This document shows positions 26,448 to 35,044 of a stretch of 64,000 nt of DNA, piece by piece. A program made the translations under genes and the position numbers. Source of the stretch: Fimbriimonadia bacterium. Lineage in GTDB: Bacteria > Armatimonadota > Fimbriimonadia > Fimbriimonadales > GBS-DC. The DNA lies in the NCBI GenBank assembly GCA_026129765.1, contig JAHCHP010000017.1:1-64000 (forward strand). The letters are read 5' to 3'. How positions within the stretch are numbered: position 1 is the stretch's first letter; each line of letters begins with the position of its first letter. The notes under the pieces are model-generated. The model was not told the origin of the DNA and did no database searches. It saw only the letters and a list, made by a program, of their open reading frames with translations.

Positions 26448-27451
26448 GCGCGCCCCCAATTCCTTACCGGACCGATGGCGATTTAAGTCTGCTTTCGAAC
26501 CTTTCTATTGCCATTATCGGCTATGGTTCCCAAGGGCATGCCCATGCGTTAAACCTGCGCGACAGCGGCTTGCAAGTGATGGTCGGGGCGCGTCCGGGTT
26601 CGTCATGGGATCGCGCCTCTGAAGCGGGGTTTGAGGTTTGTCCTGTGCCTGAAGCCGCCGCGCGGGCAGACTTGATTGCGCTCTTAGTCAACGATGAATT
26701 TCAATTAGACGTGTTTAAGGAGAGCATCGCGCCCTACTTGAGCGCAGGCAAACGATTGGTCTTTGCGCATGGGTTCGCGATCCATTTCGGGTTCATCCAA
26801 CCGCCGCCTGATATTGATGTGATTTTGGTAGCTCCCAAAGGTCCCGGTCGTTTGATTCGAAAGCTTTTCTCAGAGGGATTGGGAGTTCCCTCGCTGGTGG
26901 CGGCTCATCAAAACGCAACGGGGCTGGCTCTCGATATTGCGCTCGCCTATGCGAAGGGGATTGGCGGACCCGCATCCGGCGCGATTGAGACCAGTTTCAA
27001 GCAGGAATGTGAGACCGATCTATTTGGCGAACAAGCGGTGTTATGCGGGGGCATGTCGGCATTGGTCAAGGCGGCGTTCGAGACATTGGTCGAAGCGGGC
27101 TACCCCCCTGAATTGGCTTATTTTGAATGCTTGCACGAGCTGAAGTTGACGGTGGACCTGATGCACGAATCGGGTATCAGCGGGATGCGCAAGGCGATCT
27201 CTGATACCGCGCAGTTTGGTGACCTGACCCGAGGTCCACGCCTGATTGGCGAGACAGTTCGGGCAGAGATGAAGCAGGTTTTACAGGAGATTCAATCAGG
27301 GCAGTTCGCGCGGGAATGGATGGAAGAGAACCGCGCAGGTCGCCCTCTTTTCAATGCGCTAACCGAGGAAGGGCAGGATCATCCGATTGAATCGGTGGGG
27401 GAGGCAGTTCGCGCGTTGATGCCTTGGATTCAAAATTCTAAGAAAATATAA
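26444..27451 (+). CDS. ilvC: Ketol-acid reductoisomerase
   Basis: 335 aa, class I length. The NADPH site is [31 protein letters not shown], the catalytic [15 protein letters not shown] and [34 protein letters not shown] follow. These metal-binding acidic residues are intact. The enzyme makes 2,3-dihydroxy-isovalerate (and the methylvalerate analogue) in valine/isoleucine synthesis. It overlaps the efflux-protein gene by ATGA. No ilvB, ilvN or ilvD lies in the window, so the branched-chain operon is dispersed. Confidence 0.96.
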   Translation: MSAPPIPYRTDGDLSLLSNLSIAIIGYGSQGHAHALNLRDSGLQVMVGARPGSSWDRASEAGFEVCPVPEAAARADLIALLVNDEFQLDVFKESIAPYLSAGKRLVFAHGFAIHFGFIQPPPDIDVILVAPKGPGRLIRKLFSEGLGVPSLVAAHQNATGLALDIALAYAKGIGGPASGAIETSFKQECETDLFGEQAVLCGGMSALVKAAFETLVEAGYPPELAYFECLHELKLTVDLMHESGISGMRKAISDTAQFGDLTRGPRLIGETVRAEMKQVLQEIQSGQFAREWMEENRAGRPLFNALTEEGQDHPIESVGEAVRALMPWIQNSKKI

Positions 27452-27464
27452 CGGTTCGGAACGA

Positions 27465-27480
27465 AAATTGCTGTATAATA
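27465..27480 (+). promoter_or_regulatory. Promoter of the 27.5-kb prepilin-like gene
   Basis: TTGCTGTATAATAT contains a perfect -10 (27474-27479), with about 65 bases to the start codon. The same TTGCTGTATAATA core is found on the minus strand before the surface-protein gene at 38721. Confidence 0.5.
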
Positions 27481-27549
27481 TCTAAGCGATTGTTTAGAGA
27501 AAAGCAATGCCTCCAAACAATCAGCAAAAGTATAAGGTGGATTCAACCC

Positions 27550-28305
27550 ATGCACAAAAAAGGATTTACGCTCATTGAACTGTTAGTGGTCATCGCCATC
27601 ATCGCGATCCTGGCAGCGATTTTGTTCCCGGTTTTTGCGCAGGCGCGCGAAAAAGCCCGCCAGACGCAATGCCTGTCTAACATGCGTCAGCTTGCAACCA
27701 GTGTCATGATGTATGTCCAAGATCATGACGAGACGTTCATGCCTTCTACGAACTATTCGGTTCCGACGACCGATCCGCTGCGCGTTTGGACCCGAATCAT
27801 CCAGCCCTATGTGAAGAATACGGGCGTCTTTATTTGTCCCAGCGCGTCGCGAGCGGGTTTCGTGAATGATTGGGCGAATCGTGGTGATGCGCCTATCGGC
27901 TATACGGCTGCCACCGCTTTTGACCTTGCGCAATTAGAAGGCTTTTCAACGATGGCGACCCTACCTCAAATGGAAGAGCCTGCCCGGACACCGATGTTCG
28001 GCGATACCGCCAGCGGACCGACCGCCAACAAATATCGCGGATATGTGTTTGATCCCTATGTGGGTCTGCCGAACGCGACCGATCCCAGGCTCGGAACGCC
28101 GCTGGTTTCCGACCGAGATTTAGTGGTGGAGTTAGCCAATCTGCCACCTTCTCAATTGAAACCGTTGTTTGCGCGCCACCACGCCACGGGACGCGATACC
28201 GGTTTCTGCATTCTGATCTTCGGCGACGGACACGCCAAACCTTTCTCTGCCGCTTCTATCTTAGCGCAAAACCGCGGCGCGAATCTGCTGTGGCGTTTCC
28301 GTTAA
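27550..28305 (+). CDS. Prepilin-like secreted protein (DUF1559-type)
   Basis: 251 aa from the ATG at 27550 (longer in-frame starts would bury the prepilin signal). After MHKKG comes [18 protein letters not shown] and the same [16 protein letters not shown] block as in two other proteins of the window. The mature part has few cysteines and ends with [15 protein letters not shown], the family's closing GDGHxK motif. Presumably processed by a prepilin peptidase and exported by the pilus/type II machine. Its promoter shares a sequence core with that of the surface protein at 36.8-38.7 kb. It stands alone. Role unknown. Confidence 0.85.
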   Translation: MHKKGFTLIELLVVIAIIAILAAILFPVFAQAREKARQTQCLSNMRQLATSVMMYVQDHDETFMPSTNYSVPTTDPLRVWTRIIQPYVKNTGVFICPSASRAGFVNDWANRGDAPIGYTAATAFDLAQLEGFSTMATLPQMEEPARTPMFGDTASGPTANKYRGYVFDPYVGLPNATDPRLGTPLVSDRDLVVELANLPPSQLKPLFARHHATGRDTGFCILIFGDGHAKPFSAASILAQNRGANLLWRFR

Positions 28306-28795
28306 GATGTTTTAGCTTTGTGTTGGGGCAACCGCCTATGGTTGCCCTGACTTTGCAAAACTAAAAGTGTAAATCGGTGTCCTCTGTCGTCTAACAGGCA
28401 ACTACGCCAGACCTCGAACGCGGGAATCGATCTTTTTGAAAAGCAGTCCCATTCGCTGCGCTCAGGGTGACAGCCTTGTAGGGGCGTGCGCTCGTGTCTA
28501 CCCATGTCCGTCAACTTAAGGCTTCTTCTCCTTGCACAAGGGCGAACAGGGCTCGTCGGCATTCCTAACATACTCACGAAAGCAACGGTTTTTCCTGGAT
28601 TCCCGCGTTCGCGGGAATGACGCAGATGTCTGACTAAAGATGATTATAAACGCTGTTCACCGTTTGAATCTCTTAACTTCACGTGTAGGGCAACCATAGG
28701 GGGCTTTACAACCCCTTGTATCATCGAACAGATTGATTTGATACGCAGGAGAAGCGGCATGACCCTCGAATCCAAGAGAGCAGAGGTGTGTGTCA
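28306..28795. repeat. 490-base intergenic region with hairpins and repeats R3, R4
   Basis: No gene is seen. An 8-bp hairpin GGGCAACC-6-GGTTGCCC at 28326-28347 probably ends transcription of the prepilin-like gene. An AGGGCAACC.. echo occurs near 28687. R3 (AAGCAG..TTCGCTGCGCTCAGGGTGACAG) lies at 28436-28473, preceded by CGAACGCGGGAATC. R4 (GGATTCCCGCGTTCGCGGGAATGACG-like, 28595-28622) is a perfect small hairpin. Confidence 0.6.
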
Positions 28796-29680
28796 ATGGA
28801 TGAATTCAAAAGCGAATACGCGATCGTCAACGGTCAGAGGCTGCATTATGTGTCTATCGGTAAGGGTAAGATGATGCTCTTCTTGCATGGGTTCCCTGAA
28901 TTTTGGTACGAGTGGCGTCATCAACTGCGGGAGTTTAGCAGTGATTATCAGGCGGTTGCTCTGGACATGCGCGGATTTAACCTGTCCTCCAAGCCGAAAG
29001 AGGTCGACCAATATAAAATGGAACATCTGGTCGAGGACATCCGCGCCTTCGCTGACCATATGAAACAGAAGAAGTTTATCCTGGTGGGGCATGATTGGGG
29101 GGGCGTCGTCGCGTGGGCGTTCGCCATGAAACATCCCGGTATGTTGGAAAAACTGATCATCATTAATGCGCCTCATCCCGTGACCTTCGACCGCGAACTG
29201 CGCGAAAACCCTGCCCAACAGCGCGCCAGCTCCTACATGTTGTTTTTCCGCAGTCCTCTTGCGGAAGCGACCCTCTCAGCGAATAACTATGCCGCGTTGG
29301 TGGATGCGGTGTTGAAAGGCGGCTTACAGGCGGGAACCGCGACGGAGGAGGACAAAAAGGCTTACATCGAAGCCTGGTCTCAGCCCGGCGCGCTGACCGG
29401 GGGACTGAACTACTACCGCGCCTCTCAGGTGGGACCGCCCGAATCGGGCAAGGAAGGAGGCATTCCCAACCTCAAGGAGCAGATGCCTGATCCAGTGGTG
29501 AAAACGCAGACGCTGGTGATTTGGGGTGAACAAGACACGGCATTGCTGCCTTCCATGCTGACCGGAATGGAGAAGTTTGTGCCGAAAATGACCTTGAAGA
29601 AGATCCCCGACGGAACCCACTGGGTTGTTCATGAGAAGCCGAAAGAGGTCAACAAGTTAATTCGGGACTACTTGAAATGA
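28796..29680 (+). CDS. Alpha/beta hydrolase (epoxide hydrolase/haloalkane dehalogenase-like)
   Basis: 294 aa. Canonical fold elements: LHGFPEFWYEWRHQL (oxyanion HGFP), ALDMRGFNLSSKP, VLVGHDWGGVVAWAFA with Asp in the nucleophile elbow (HDWGG), and TLVIWGEQD then GTHWVVHEKP with the final His. An Asp nucleophile with HGxP points to soluble epoxide hydrolases rather than esterases. Start at ATG 28796, which AGAGGTG precedes at good spacing. Its stop overlaps the next gene, a short-chain dehydrogenase, by ATGA, so the two probably act together. Confidence 0.92.
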   Translation: MDEFKSEYAIVNGQRLHYVSIGKGKMMLFLHGFPEFWYEWRHQLREFSSDYQAVALDMRGFNLSSKPKEVDQYKMEHLVEDIRAFADHMKQKKFILVGHDWGGVVAWAFAMKHPGMLEKLIIINAPHPVTFDRELRENPAQQRASSYMLFFRSPLAEATLSANNYAALVDAVLKGGLQAGTATEEDKKAYIEAWSQPGALTGGLNYYRASQVGPPESGKEGGIPNLKEQMPDPVVKTQTLVIWGEQDTALLPSMLTGMEKFVPKMTLKKIPDGTHWVVHEKPKEVNKLIRDYLK

Positions 29681-30396
29681 GTTTTGATTTCACAGGGCAA
29701 GTTGTGATGGTATGCGGCGCGACCGGCGCGTTGGGACACGTAGTTGCGAAACGGTTCGCGGAAGCGGGCGCAAACCTCGCGCTGTTGGCGAGAAACTCCG
29801 ACCTATTAGCGCAACAGTTTCCTGAAGCCGCCTTAAATCCCCAACATCTGCTTTCTGAAAGCGTGGATATCCATCACCCCGATCAAATCAAACGCTTCGT
29901 GGAGACCGCGCTGGCGCGCTGGGGGCGTATCGATGCCCTGGTCAACACGATTGGGGGCTTCAAGGCAGGACCGCCCGTCCATGAAACGCCTCTCGCTGAC
30001 TGGGATTTCATGCTGGACTTGAATGCGCGTTCCGCGTTTGCGCTGTCCCAAGCCGTCGCGCCAGCGATGATTCAACAAGGGTATGGCAGTATCGTTCATA
30101 CCTCTGGGCGCGCTGGGTTGAGCGCGTTTGCGGGCGGGGCAGGCTATTGCGCGGCGAAATCGGCGGTCATCCGTTTGACGGAAGCGCTGTCGGCGGAATT
30201 GAAAGATTCGGGCATTCGCGTCAACTGTGTGCTGCCCGGCACGATTGATACGCCCGATAATCGCGCGGCTCGACCGGACGCCGACCGGAGTCGATGGGTG
30301 GAACCGGACGCTCTGGCAGAGGTGATGATGTTTCTCTGTTCGCCAGCAGCACGGGCGATTCATGGGGCAGCGATCCCCGTTTACGGTTTGGGATAA
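29677..30396 (+). CDS. Short-chain dehydrogenase/reductase
   Basis: 239 aa. The NAD(P) motif is VMVCGATGALGHVVAKRF. NTIGGFKAGPPVHET is the NxGG-type stretch. S-Y-K catalysis: GSIVHTSGRAGLSAFAGGAGYCAAKSAVIRL (Ser, Tyr and Lys in YCAAK). It is translationally coupled to the epoxide-hydrolase-like gene. Cofactor and substrate not determinable; a role in modifying the hydrolase product is an inference. Confidence 0.92.
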   Translation: MSFDFTGQVVMVCGATGALGHVVAKRFAEAGANLALLARNSDLLAQQFPEAALNPQHLLSESVDIHHPDQIKRFVETALARWGRIDALVNTIGGFKAGPPVHETPLADWDFMLDLNARSAFALSQAVAPAMIQQGYGSIVHTSGRAGLSAFAGGAGYCAAKSAVIRLTEALSAELKDSGIRVNCVLPGTIDTPDNRAARPDADRSRWVEPDALAEVMMFLCSPAARAIHGAAIPVYGLG

Positions 30397-30461
30397 AGAA
30401 GTGAAGAAACAGGATTCCCTGCGCTCCAAGCGAAAGGGGTTCTTATCGGAGGCATCAGAGC

Positions 30462-31784
30462 ATGGAACGTATAGATCGGAGAACATTTTTAGCGCAATCG
30501 GGTAAAGCATTCGCTATGACCGCGGCGGGATTGACCTTGTTGCCCGCGCGAGGCTCAAAGTATAGTCAGAACGATACGATTGGCGTCGCGGTGATTGGCT
30601 TCAATGGGCAGGGCGGTTCGCATATCCGCAACTATCTGGAGATGGCAGGCACGGAAGTCGTTGCGTTATGCGATGCGGATGAACGGGTTCTGGCGCGCGG
30701 CTCGGCGCAAGTTCAGCAGAAAATGGGCAAAGCGCCCAAGTTGTATACCGATATTCGCCAATTGCTGGAAGACAAAAATGTGGATGTGGTCACGACCGCG
30801 ACCCCCAATCACTGGCATGCGTTGGCGACCATCTGGGCTTGTCAGGCGGGGAAGGATGTCTATGTGGAAAAACCGGCGTGCTGGGGATTTCATGAAGGCG
30901 AAATGATGGTACAAGCCGCCCGCAAGTATAATCGGATTGTGCAGGTAGGACATCAGACCCGTTCCGATAGAAAAACGCGGAACGCCATTCAGCGCGCATG
31001 GGCGGGCGAAATCGGCGAGGTTTATATGGTGCGCGGATTGTGTTACAAGCCGCGCTTATCGATCGGTATGCGGGACAACAGCGCGCCTCCTTCCGGGCTG
31101 CATTGGGATTTGTGGCAAGGTCCTGCGCCCCGTAAGGAGTTTAACCCCAGCTTTGTCCATTACAACTGGCATTGGTTCTGGGAGTACGGGAATGGTGACA
31201 TCGGCAATCAAGGCGTCCATCAGATGGATGTGGCGCGCTGGTTTATGCGCAAGCGTCTGCCGGTTTCGGTCCATTCTACCGGCGGGCGGTATGGCTATAA
31301 AGATCAAGGCGAAACGCCCAACACGCAGATTTCCACTTTCCAATTTGAGGACGGGAAGGTGCTTGTGTTTGAGGTTCGAGGGTTATTGACGAACGATGAG
31401 CAGGGCGAAAAGATCGGCAATTTGGTCTATGGCTCAACCGGTTATATGTCGTCCGGCGACGATTACAAACCGCGCTCTGGACCGGAAAGCGAACTGTCCC
31501 CGAAGGATCTCAACCTGCCTGCCCTCAACGGCACTGGCGACGGCAGTCACCACGCGAACTTTATTGCGGCGGTTCGGAGCCGGAAGTTAGAAGACCTGCA
31601 TTGCGAAGTGGAAGAGGGTGTGCTGTCGGCGCAATTGTGTCATCTGGCAAACATCTCTTATAGGTTGGGTCGCTCTTTGAAGTTTGACCCGGTGAAGAAG
31701 CAGTTTGTGGGCGACAAAGAAGCGAACGCGTTGTTAAGGCGCAACCGACCGGTCAAAGGGTTTGAAATTGGGGATCGCGTGTGA
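30462..31784 (+). CDS. Tat-exported Gfo/Idh/MocA oxidoreductase
   Basis: 440 aa. The N-terminus has a Tat signal (DRRTFLAQSGKAFAMTAAGLTLL). The Rossmann domain follows: VAVIGFNGQGGSHIRNYLEM, VDVVTTATPNHWHALATIWACQAGKDVYVEKPACWGFHEGE. EKP is the family's motif with the conserved Lys. The C-terminal domain has DIGNQGVHQMDVARW. Members oxidise or rearrange sugars and cyclitols. Tat-dependent ones are common in Planctomycetota and Armatimonadota and work in the periplasm. It is 65 bases after the SDR gene. Confidence 0.92.
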   Translation: MERIDRRTFLAQSGKAFAMTAAGLTLLPARGSKYSQNDTIGVAVIGFNGQGGSHIRNYLEMAGTEVVALCDADERVLARGSAQVQQKMGKAPKLYTDIRQLLEDKNVDVVTTATPNHWHALATIWACQAGKDVYVEKPACWGFHEGEMMVQAARKYNRIVQVGHQTRSDRKTRNAIQRAWAGEIGEVYMVRGLCYKPRLSIGMRDNSAPPSGLHWDLWQGPAPRKEFNPSFVHYNWHWFWEYGNGDIGNQGVHQMDVARWFMRKRLPVSVHSTGGRYGYKDQGETPNTQISTFQFEDGKVLVFEVRGLLTNDEQGEKIGNLVYGSTGYMSSGDDYKPRSGPESELSPKDLNLPALNGTGDGSHHANFIAAVRSRKLEDLHCEVEEGVLSAQLCHLANISYRLGRSLKFDPVKKQFVGDKEANALLRRNRPVKGFEIGDRV

Positions 31785-31795
31785 GGGCATTAGTA

Positions 31796-31832
31796 CTTTC
31801 ATGCCCTCTTTTAAATTCAGAGGGCATGAAAG
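31796..31832 (+). terminator. Strong hairpin after the oxidoreductase gene
   Basis: A 14-bp perfect stem, CTTTCATGCCCTCT (31796-31809) with AGAGGGCATGAAAG (31819-31832), loop 9. No T-run follows, so termination may need Rho, or the hairpin may serve transcript stability. Confidence 0.6.
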
Positions 31833-31876
31833 AAAGGGCAATACAATGACCGACATTGTATATAATAAGGCACTTC

Positions 31877-32893
31877 TTACTTGCAGTAGTTCTCGATATC
31901 CCAAACACACGATACGCAAGCTGCTGACACACTTAAACAATCACCACTATTGCTGAAAAGTAGCTCAAGAATATCCATATCATCAACGGTTCCTGAATTG
32001 TCGAGATCAAAAACACTGCATTGTTGTCCATAGGCTAAAAGCAACAAAAGTAAATCGTCATCATCAACACAGTAATCTCCATTAAAGTCTGCAGCCGGTG
32101 TATTTAGATAAACTATCCCAGAGCCTGCAGCTATCGTATGAAGAAAAGCATTGGCTGGGATAGTCTCACTCCATTGAAAAGCCACACCCGCGTCATTGCA
32201 TTCAGATTGAGGTTGAGACGGAACAGCAAAATTATCCGCATTAACATCATCTAAGATTGAGCAAATAAAAGCAGCATTATCGACAAGAACTCCCACTAAA
32301 TTGATTGATGAAGACTCAACAGATACCATACTTCCCGTTGTTGAGTCTTTTTGAAGTAGATAAACAGAGTTTGACCCAATAATTAGGTCCCCTTTATCGT
32401 TAGCAGAATTTGAAGACAAGTCAAAATCCCAGTAAGAAAACAGATCAATTTCCTGATTGTTGATTGAACTGCAGTTGACTGCATCAACTTGCCAATTGAT
32501 AATGGCTCCTCGCATTGTGGGATTGTTCTGGGTACCACTAAATAAATCTTGTACCCAGTAAAACACAATGAGATTGATATCATTCCCGACGTTGTAAATC
32601 AGCTTGACACATTGATCAGAGTCTGGGTACGGGTTATACTGCACAATGGGACTGCTCAATCGTGTCTCATAGTTTGCTTGACCGATGCGGAACCAGAAAG
32701 AATGATGTTTTAAATGGTTCACGGTGAGAATTTTCATTATAGCGTTAGGATCGCAATTGTTGCCAGAATTGCAACTTTCGTTAAGTAATGCAAATTCTGA
32801 TTCACCAAATGGACATTCTATTTCCACGCAGGCTTGTCCAAAGCTGTTCAGTGTAGCTTGCAGTAAAACCATTAAAATGAAGAGTGTTTTCAT
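31877..32893 (-). CDS. Secreted protein with dockerin-like calcium-loop repeats
   Basis: 338 aa. A signal peptide (LFILMVLLQATLNSFGQA) starts it. The body of about 240 residues has no recognised domain. The C-terminus carries two EF-hand-like duplications: DFNGDYCVDDDDLLLLLLAYG and, after a spacer, DLDNSGTVDDMDILELLFSNSG, as in dockerin type I repeats. Many cysteines (CSCVW near the end) suggest disulphides after export. The gene is clearly more AT-rich than its surroundings, which suggests recent acquisition or relaxed codon use. AGGAG before the ATG is a good ribosome site. No cohesin gene is in the window. Function unknown. Confidence 0.75.
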   Translation of the reverse strand: MKTLFILMVLLQATLNSFGQACVEIECPFGESEFALLNESCNSGNNCDPNAIMKILTVNHLKHHSFWFRIGQANYETRLSSPIVQYNPYPDSDQCVKLIYNVGNDINLIVFYWVQDLFSGTQNNPTMRGAIINWQVDAVNCSSINNQEIDLFSYWDFDLSSNSANDKGDLIIGSNSVYLLQKDSTTGSMVSVESSSINLVGVLVDNAAFICSILDDVNADNFAVPSQPQSECNDAGVAFQWSETIPANAFLHTIAAGSGIVYLNTPAADFNGDYCVDDDDLLLLLLAYGQQCSVFDLDNSGTVDDMDILELLFSNSGDCLSVSAACVSCVWDIENYCK

Positions 32894-33320
32894 TACATTT
32901 CTCCTGAGGTTGCATTACTACAACTTCTCTCAAGCAGTAGCAAATTTAATTTATGATGCCTACAAACAATCGGCATCACTCCTAATCTCTCATATTCGAC
33001 GATTCTGTCTTAAATCCCTGCTTTATTGTAGAAACAATGAACATGGGAAATCCATCGTTTGAAAAGCAGACTCTTCGCTTCGCTCAAAGTGACAGCAGGG
33101 GCAACTCCTTCTCCCTGTCAACAAGGGGGAAGGGTGGGAAGGGGGTTCCTGTCATGCCGAGCGCAGCCGAGGCATCTGATTTTTAGTTTTCGCGTGGGAG
33201 TCTTTCGAGCAAGGCTGTTTTTTGTGGATTCCCGCGTTCGAGGGAATGACGGCGAGAGGCGGTTTGATGAGTGCAGAGACTTACAAAGAGTAAGGCTTTT
33301 ACAGAGTAGATACTAAAAAA
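32894..33320. repeat. Intergenic region with repeats R3, R2, R5 and R4
   Basis: The first 160 bases are AT-rich and featureless. From 33058 come R3 (33058-33095, GAAAAGCAG..CTTCGCTTCGCTCAAAGTGACAG), R2 (33107-33133), R5 (33151-33178, GTCATGCCGAGCGCAGCCGA..) and R4 (33224-33252, GGATTCCCGCGTTCGAGGG..). No gene-like frame fits. Confidence 0.6.
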
Positions 33321-33346
33321 GCCCTGTCCATTGCAATGGACAGGGC
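33321..33346 (-). terminator. Rho-independent terminator of the lipoprotein gene
   Basis: A perfect 26-base palindrome (GCCCTGTCCATTG with its complement) is flanked by A-runs and T-runs. It acts best on the minus strand, with TTTTTT directly after the stem, downstream of the small lipoprotein gene. It could also work in the plus direction. Confidence 0.9.
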
Positions 33347-33395
33347 TTTTGTTTTAAGACGACGTGTTGTTCCGTATCACGTAGATGCTAAACGC

Positions 33396-33605
33396 TTATT
33401 TGCCTCCACCCATACCAGGCGGGGGTGGGAGTTCTCCGGAGTTCGTTGGAGGCGCTTGACCCTGCTGCGCTCCTCCAGGTTGCTGCGGAGGGGGCGCTTG
33501 GGTGGTTGGCGGCTCTTCTTCCTTGGGACCGCATCCGGAAAGCGCGAAGCAGGCGATCAACGCCGCGGAACTAAAGGCAATTGCTGCGTATTTTTTCAAA
33601 TCCAT
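33396..33605 (-). CDS. Small proline-rich lipoprotein
   Basis: 69 aa from the ATG at 33605. A lipobox (FALSGCG) ends the signal peptide (AAIAFSSAALIACFALSGC). After the acylated Cys come PKEEEPPTTQAPPPQQPGG and further Pro/Gln/Gly-rich sequence to PPGMGGGK. Such tails are flexible, surface-exposed spacers. A ribosome site, GAGGG, is present, and a good terminator follows. Function unknown. The end of the DUF1559-type gene is 80 bases upstream on the same strand, so co-transcription is likely. Confidence 0.75.
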   Translation of the reverse strand: MDLKKYAAIAFSSAALIACFALSGCGPKEEEPPTTQAPPPQQPGGAQQGQAPPTNSGELPPPPGMGGGK

Positions 33606-33685
33606 CTGTTGTTTCCCTCTAACCAAAAAATAGAATGAGGCAGCAGAGACGCAATTCGGACCCTGCTGCCAGATTGTGAATCCCG

Positions 33686-34483
33686 TTACTGACCGAAGCG
33701 CATAAACGGGCTTTGCGGGTAGTTAGCATACTGCCCTGTGGTTCTTTGCCCGTTGTTGCGGTGGAAGTTCGCAGCGGCAACCCACTTCGCGTGACCATCA
33801 ACAAAACCAAGATTCATGCCCTTGTTATGGCGATGGAAGTTGGTGTTGTTCTCGTCATAGTGGAAACCGGTGGTACAAGAACTTCCAAAGGTCGTTCCCG
33901 CGACGGGGAAGTAGCTGATGAAGTAACCCTCGATAAAGAAGGTGGATTCCGCCGGATTTTCTGCGAACTCTGCGCTGGTACATTTCGCCCAAGCATTGGC
34001 ACAGTATGTCACGTTGTTAGGACACAACGCGGCATCGCGGCAAGGGGATGGGAAGCCGGCGAACATAATCGCGAGCCCGAACCAATCCCAGTAGTTGTAA
34101 GGAACCCAGCCGACCCAAACAATGTTGGAAACGACCTTAGCAGAAGCGGACGTACAACCTGTGGTGTATGAAGAGATGTTCTTGGACATACTGGGACACA
34201 GGAAGATATCGCTATTCTTGACATAAGGGTTCAGCATCTCCATCCAGCTGATCCAGACACCGGTGTTGTTGCGGTTGTACCAGAGCCAGTACATGGACTG
34301 TTGATCGAAGTCCTCCATATACATCCGAGCCGCAGTCGTCGATTGACGCATGTTGCTCACGCACTGGGTTTGTCGCGCCTTTTCGCGCGCCTGCGCAAAG
34401 ACAGGGAACAGGATCGCTGCCAGGATCGCGATGATGGCGATAACGACTAACAGCTCAATAAGTGTAAAACCTTTACGACGCAT
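33686..34483 (-). CDS. Prepilin-like secreted protein (DUF1559-type)
   Basis: 265 aa, MRRKG then [18 protein letters not shown] and [16 protein letters not shown]. The body is Trp, Tyr and Asn-rich with several cysteines and closes with [19 protein letters not shown], the family's VDGH motif. It has an AGGAGGTC ribosome site. Upstream, a promoter candidate lies about 257 bases away (TATAAT at 34746-34741 on the minus strand), implying a long leader. The lipoprotein gene follows on the same strand. Role unknown, but probably exported by the pilus/type II machine. Confidence 0.85.
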   Translation of the reverse strand: MRRKGFTLIELLVVIAIIAILAAILFPVFAQAREKARQTQCVSNMRQSTTAARMYMEDFDQQSMYWLWYNRNNTGVWISWMEMLNPYVKNSDIFLCPSMSKNISSYTTGCTSASAKVVSNIVWVGWVPYNYWDWFGLAIMFAGFPSPCRDAALCPNNVTYCANAWAKCTSAEFAENPAESTFFIEGYFISYFPVAGTTFGSSCTTGFHYDENNTNFHRHNKGMNLGFVDGHAKWVAAANFHRNNGQRTTGQYANYPQSPFMRFGQ

Positions 34484-34768
34484 AGTTTGATCAAGACCTC
34501 CTATTTAGGATTATGGCTTTTGGTTAAAACATGGACAGACTACTGAGAAATCTTTAAAGAGCGGGAAAGACCCCCTAATTCTCTGCAATTTCTTCGTAGT
34601 TGCCCTCATGGATCCGAATAGTGTATTAGACGAAATAAGGCGACTGACGGTTCCATGAACTGTGCTTCTGCGCGCCGAAAACGGACGCCCAGATTCGGCT
34701 TGAAGCCTCCATACTCCGAGACTGTCAAATTTAATAGCGTATTATACCTCAAAAATAGGCGCATGCAA
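34484..34768 (-). promoter_or_regulatory. Long leader and promoter before the prepilin-like gene
   Basis: On the minus strand, TTGCAT (34768-34763), 16 bases, TATAAT (34746-34741). This leaves about 255 bases to the start codon at 34483. The promoter shares CCTATTTTTG-N2-GTATAATA with that of the surface protein at 38721. The leader contains a small hairpin GGCTTcAAGCC and no solid gene. It may be a structured RNA leader. I recognise no riboswitch class. Confidence 0.35.
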
Positions 34769-34839
34769 GGTTTTTGCAAGCAAAATTTCGTTTCTGCTCC
34801 TTCTAACTTTATCCTAACAAGCGCAGCCTTGGCATTCGT

Positions 34840-35044
34840 CATTCTTGCGAACGTGGAAAGCCTACCTTTGAGAAGCAGACCCGTTCGCTGCGCTCAGGGT
34901 GACAACATAGAAGCGGCTCCTTCCCCTTGTTGACAGGGGGAAGGTTGGGAAGGGGGTTCATTTGATTAAACAAACACCCCCTCCATAAGGTTCCCCCTTC
35001 AAGCAAGGGGAACCGGTTCAGTTCTTACGGTTATCCAACTTGGA
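34840..35044. repeat. Repeat cluster R3, R2, R1
   Basis: R3 at 34867-34903 (GAGAAGCAG..TTCGCTGCGCTCAGGGTGACA), R2 hairpin at 34919-34944 and R1 hairpin at 34989-35014, in the order seen elsewhere. R1 here is preceded by ACCCCCTCCATAAG, the same prefix as at 40.7 and 43.1 kb. Confidence 0.65.

Noticed and set aside
28302-28577. 91-codon minus-strand frame in the 28.3-kb gap
   Set aside because: It is made up of the R3 repeat and hairpin sequences and starts without a ribosome site.
31762-31956. Short plus-strand frame across the hairpin at 31796
   Set aside because: It spans the end of the oxidoreductase gene, a strong hairpin and the end of the dockerin-like gene, with no ribosome site.
34606-34842. 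78-codon minus-strand frame in the leader before the prepilin-like gene
   Set aside because: No ribosome site, no recognisable domain, and it crosses the TATAAT at 34741. More likely non-coding leader, although a short conserved peptide cannot be excluded.
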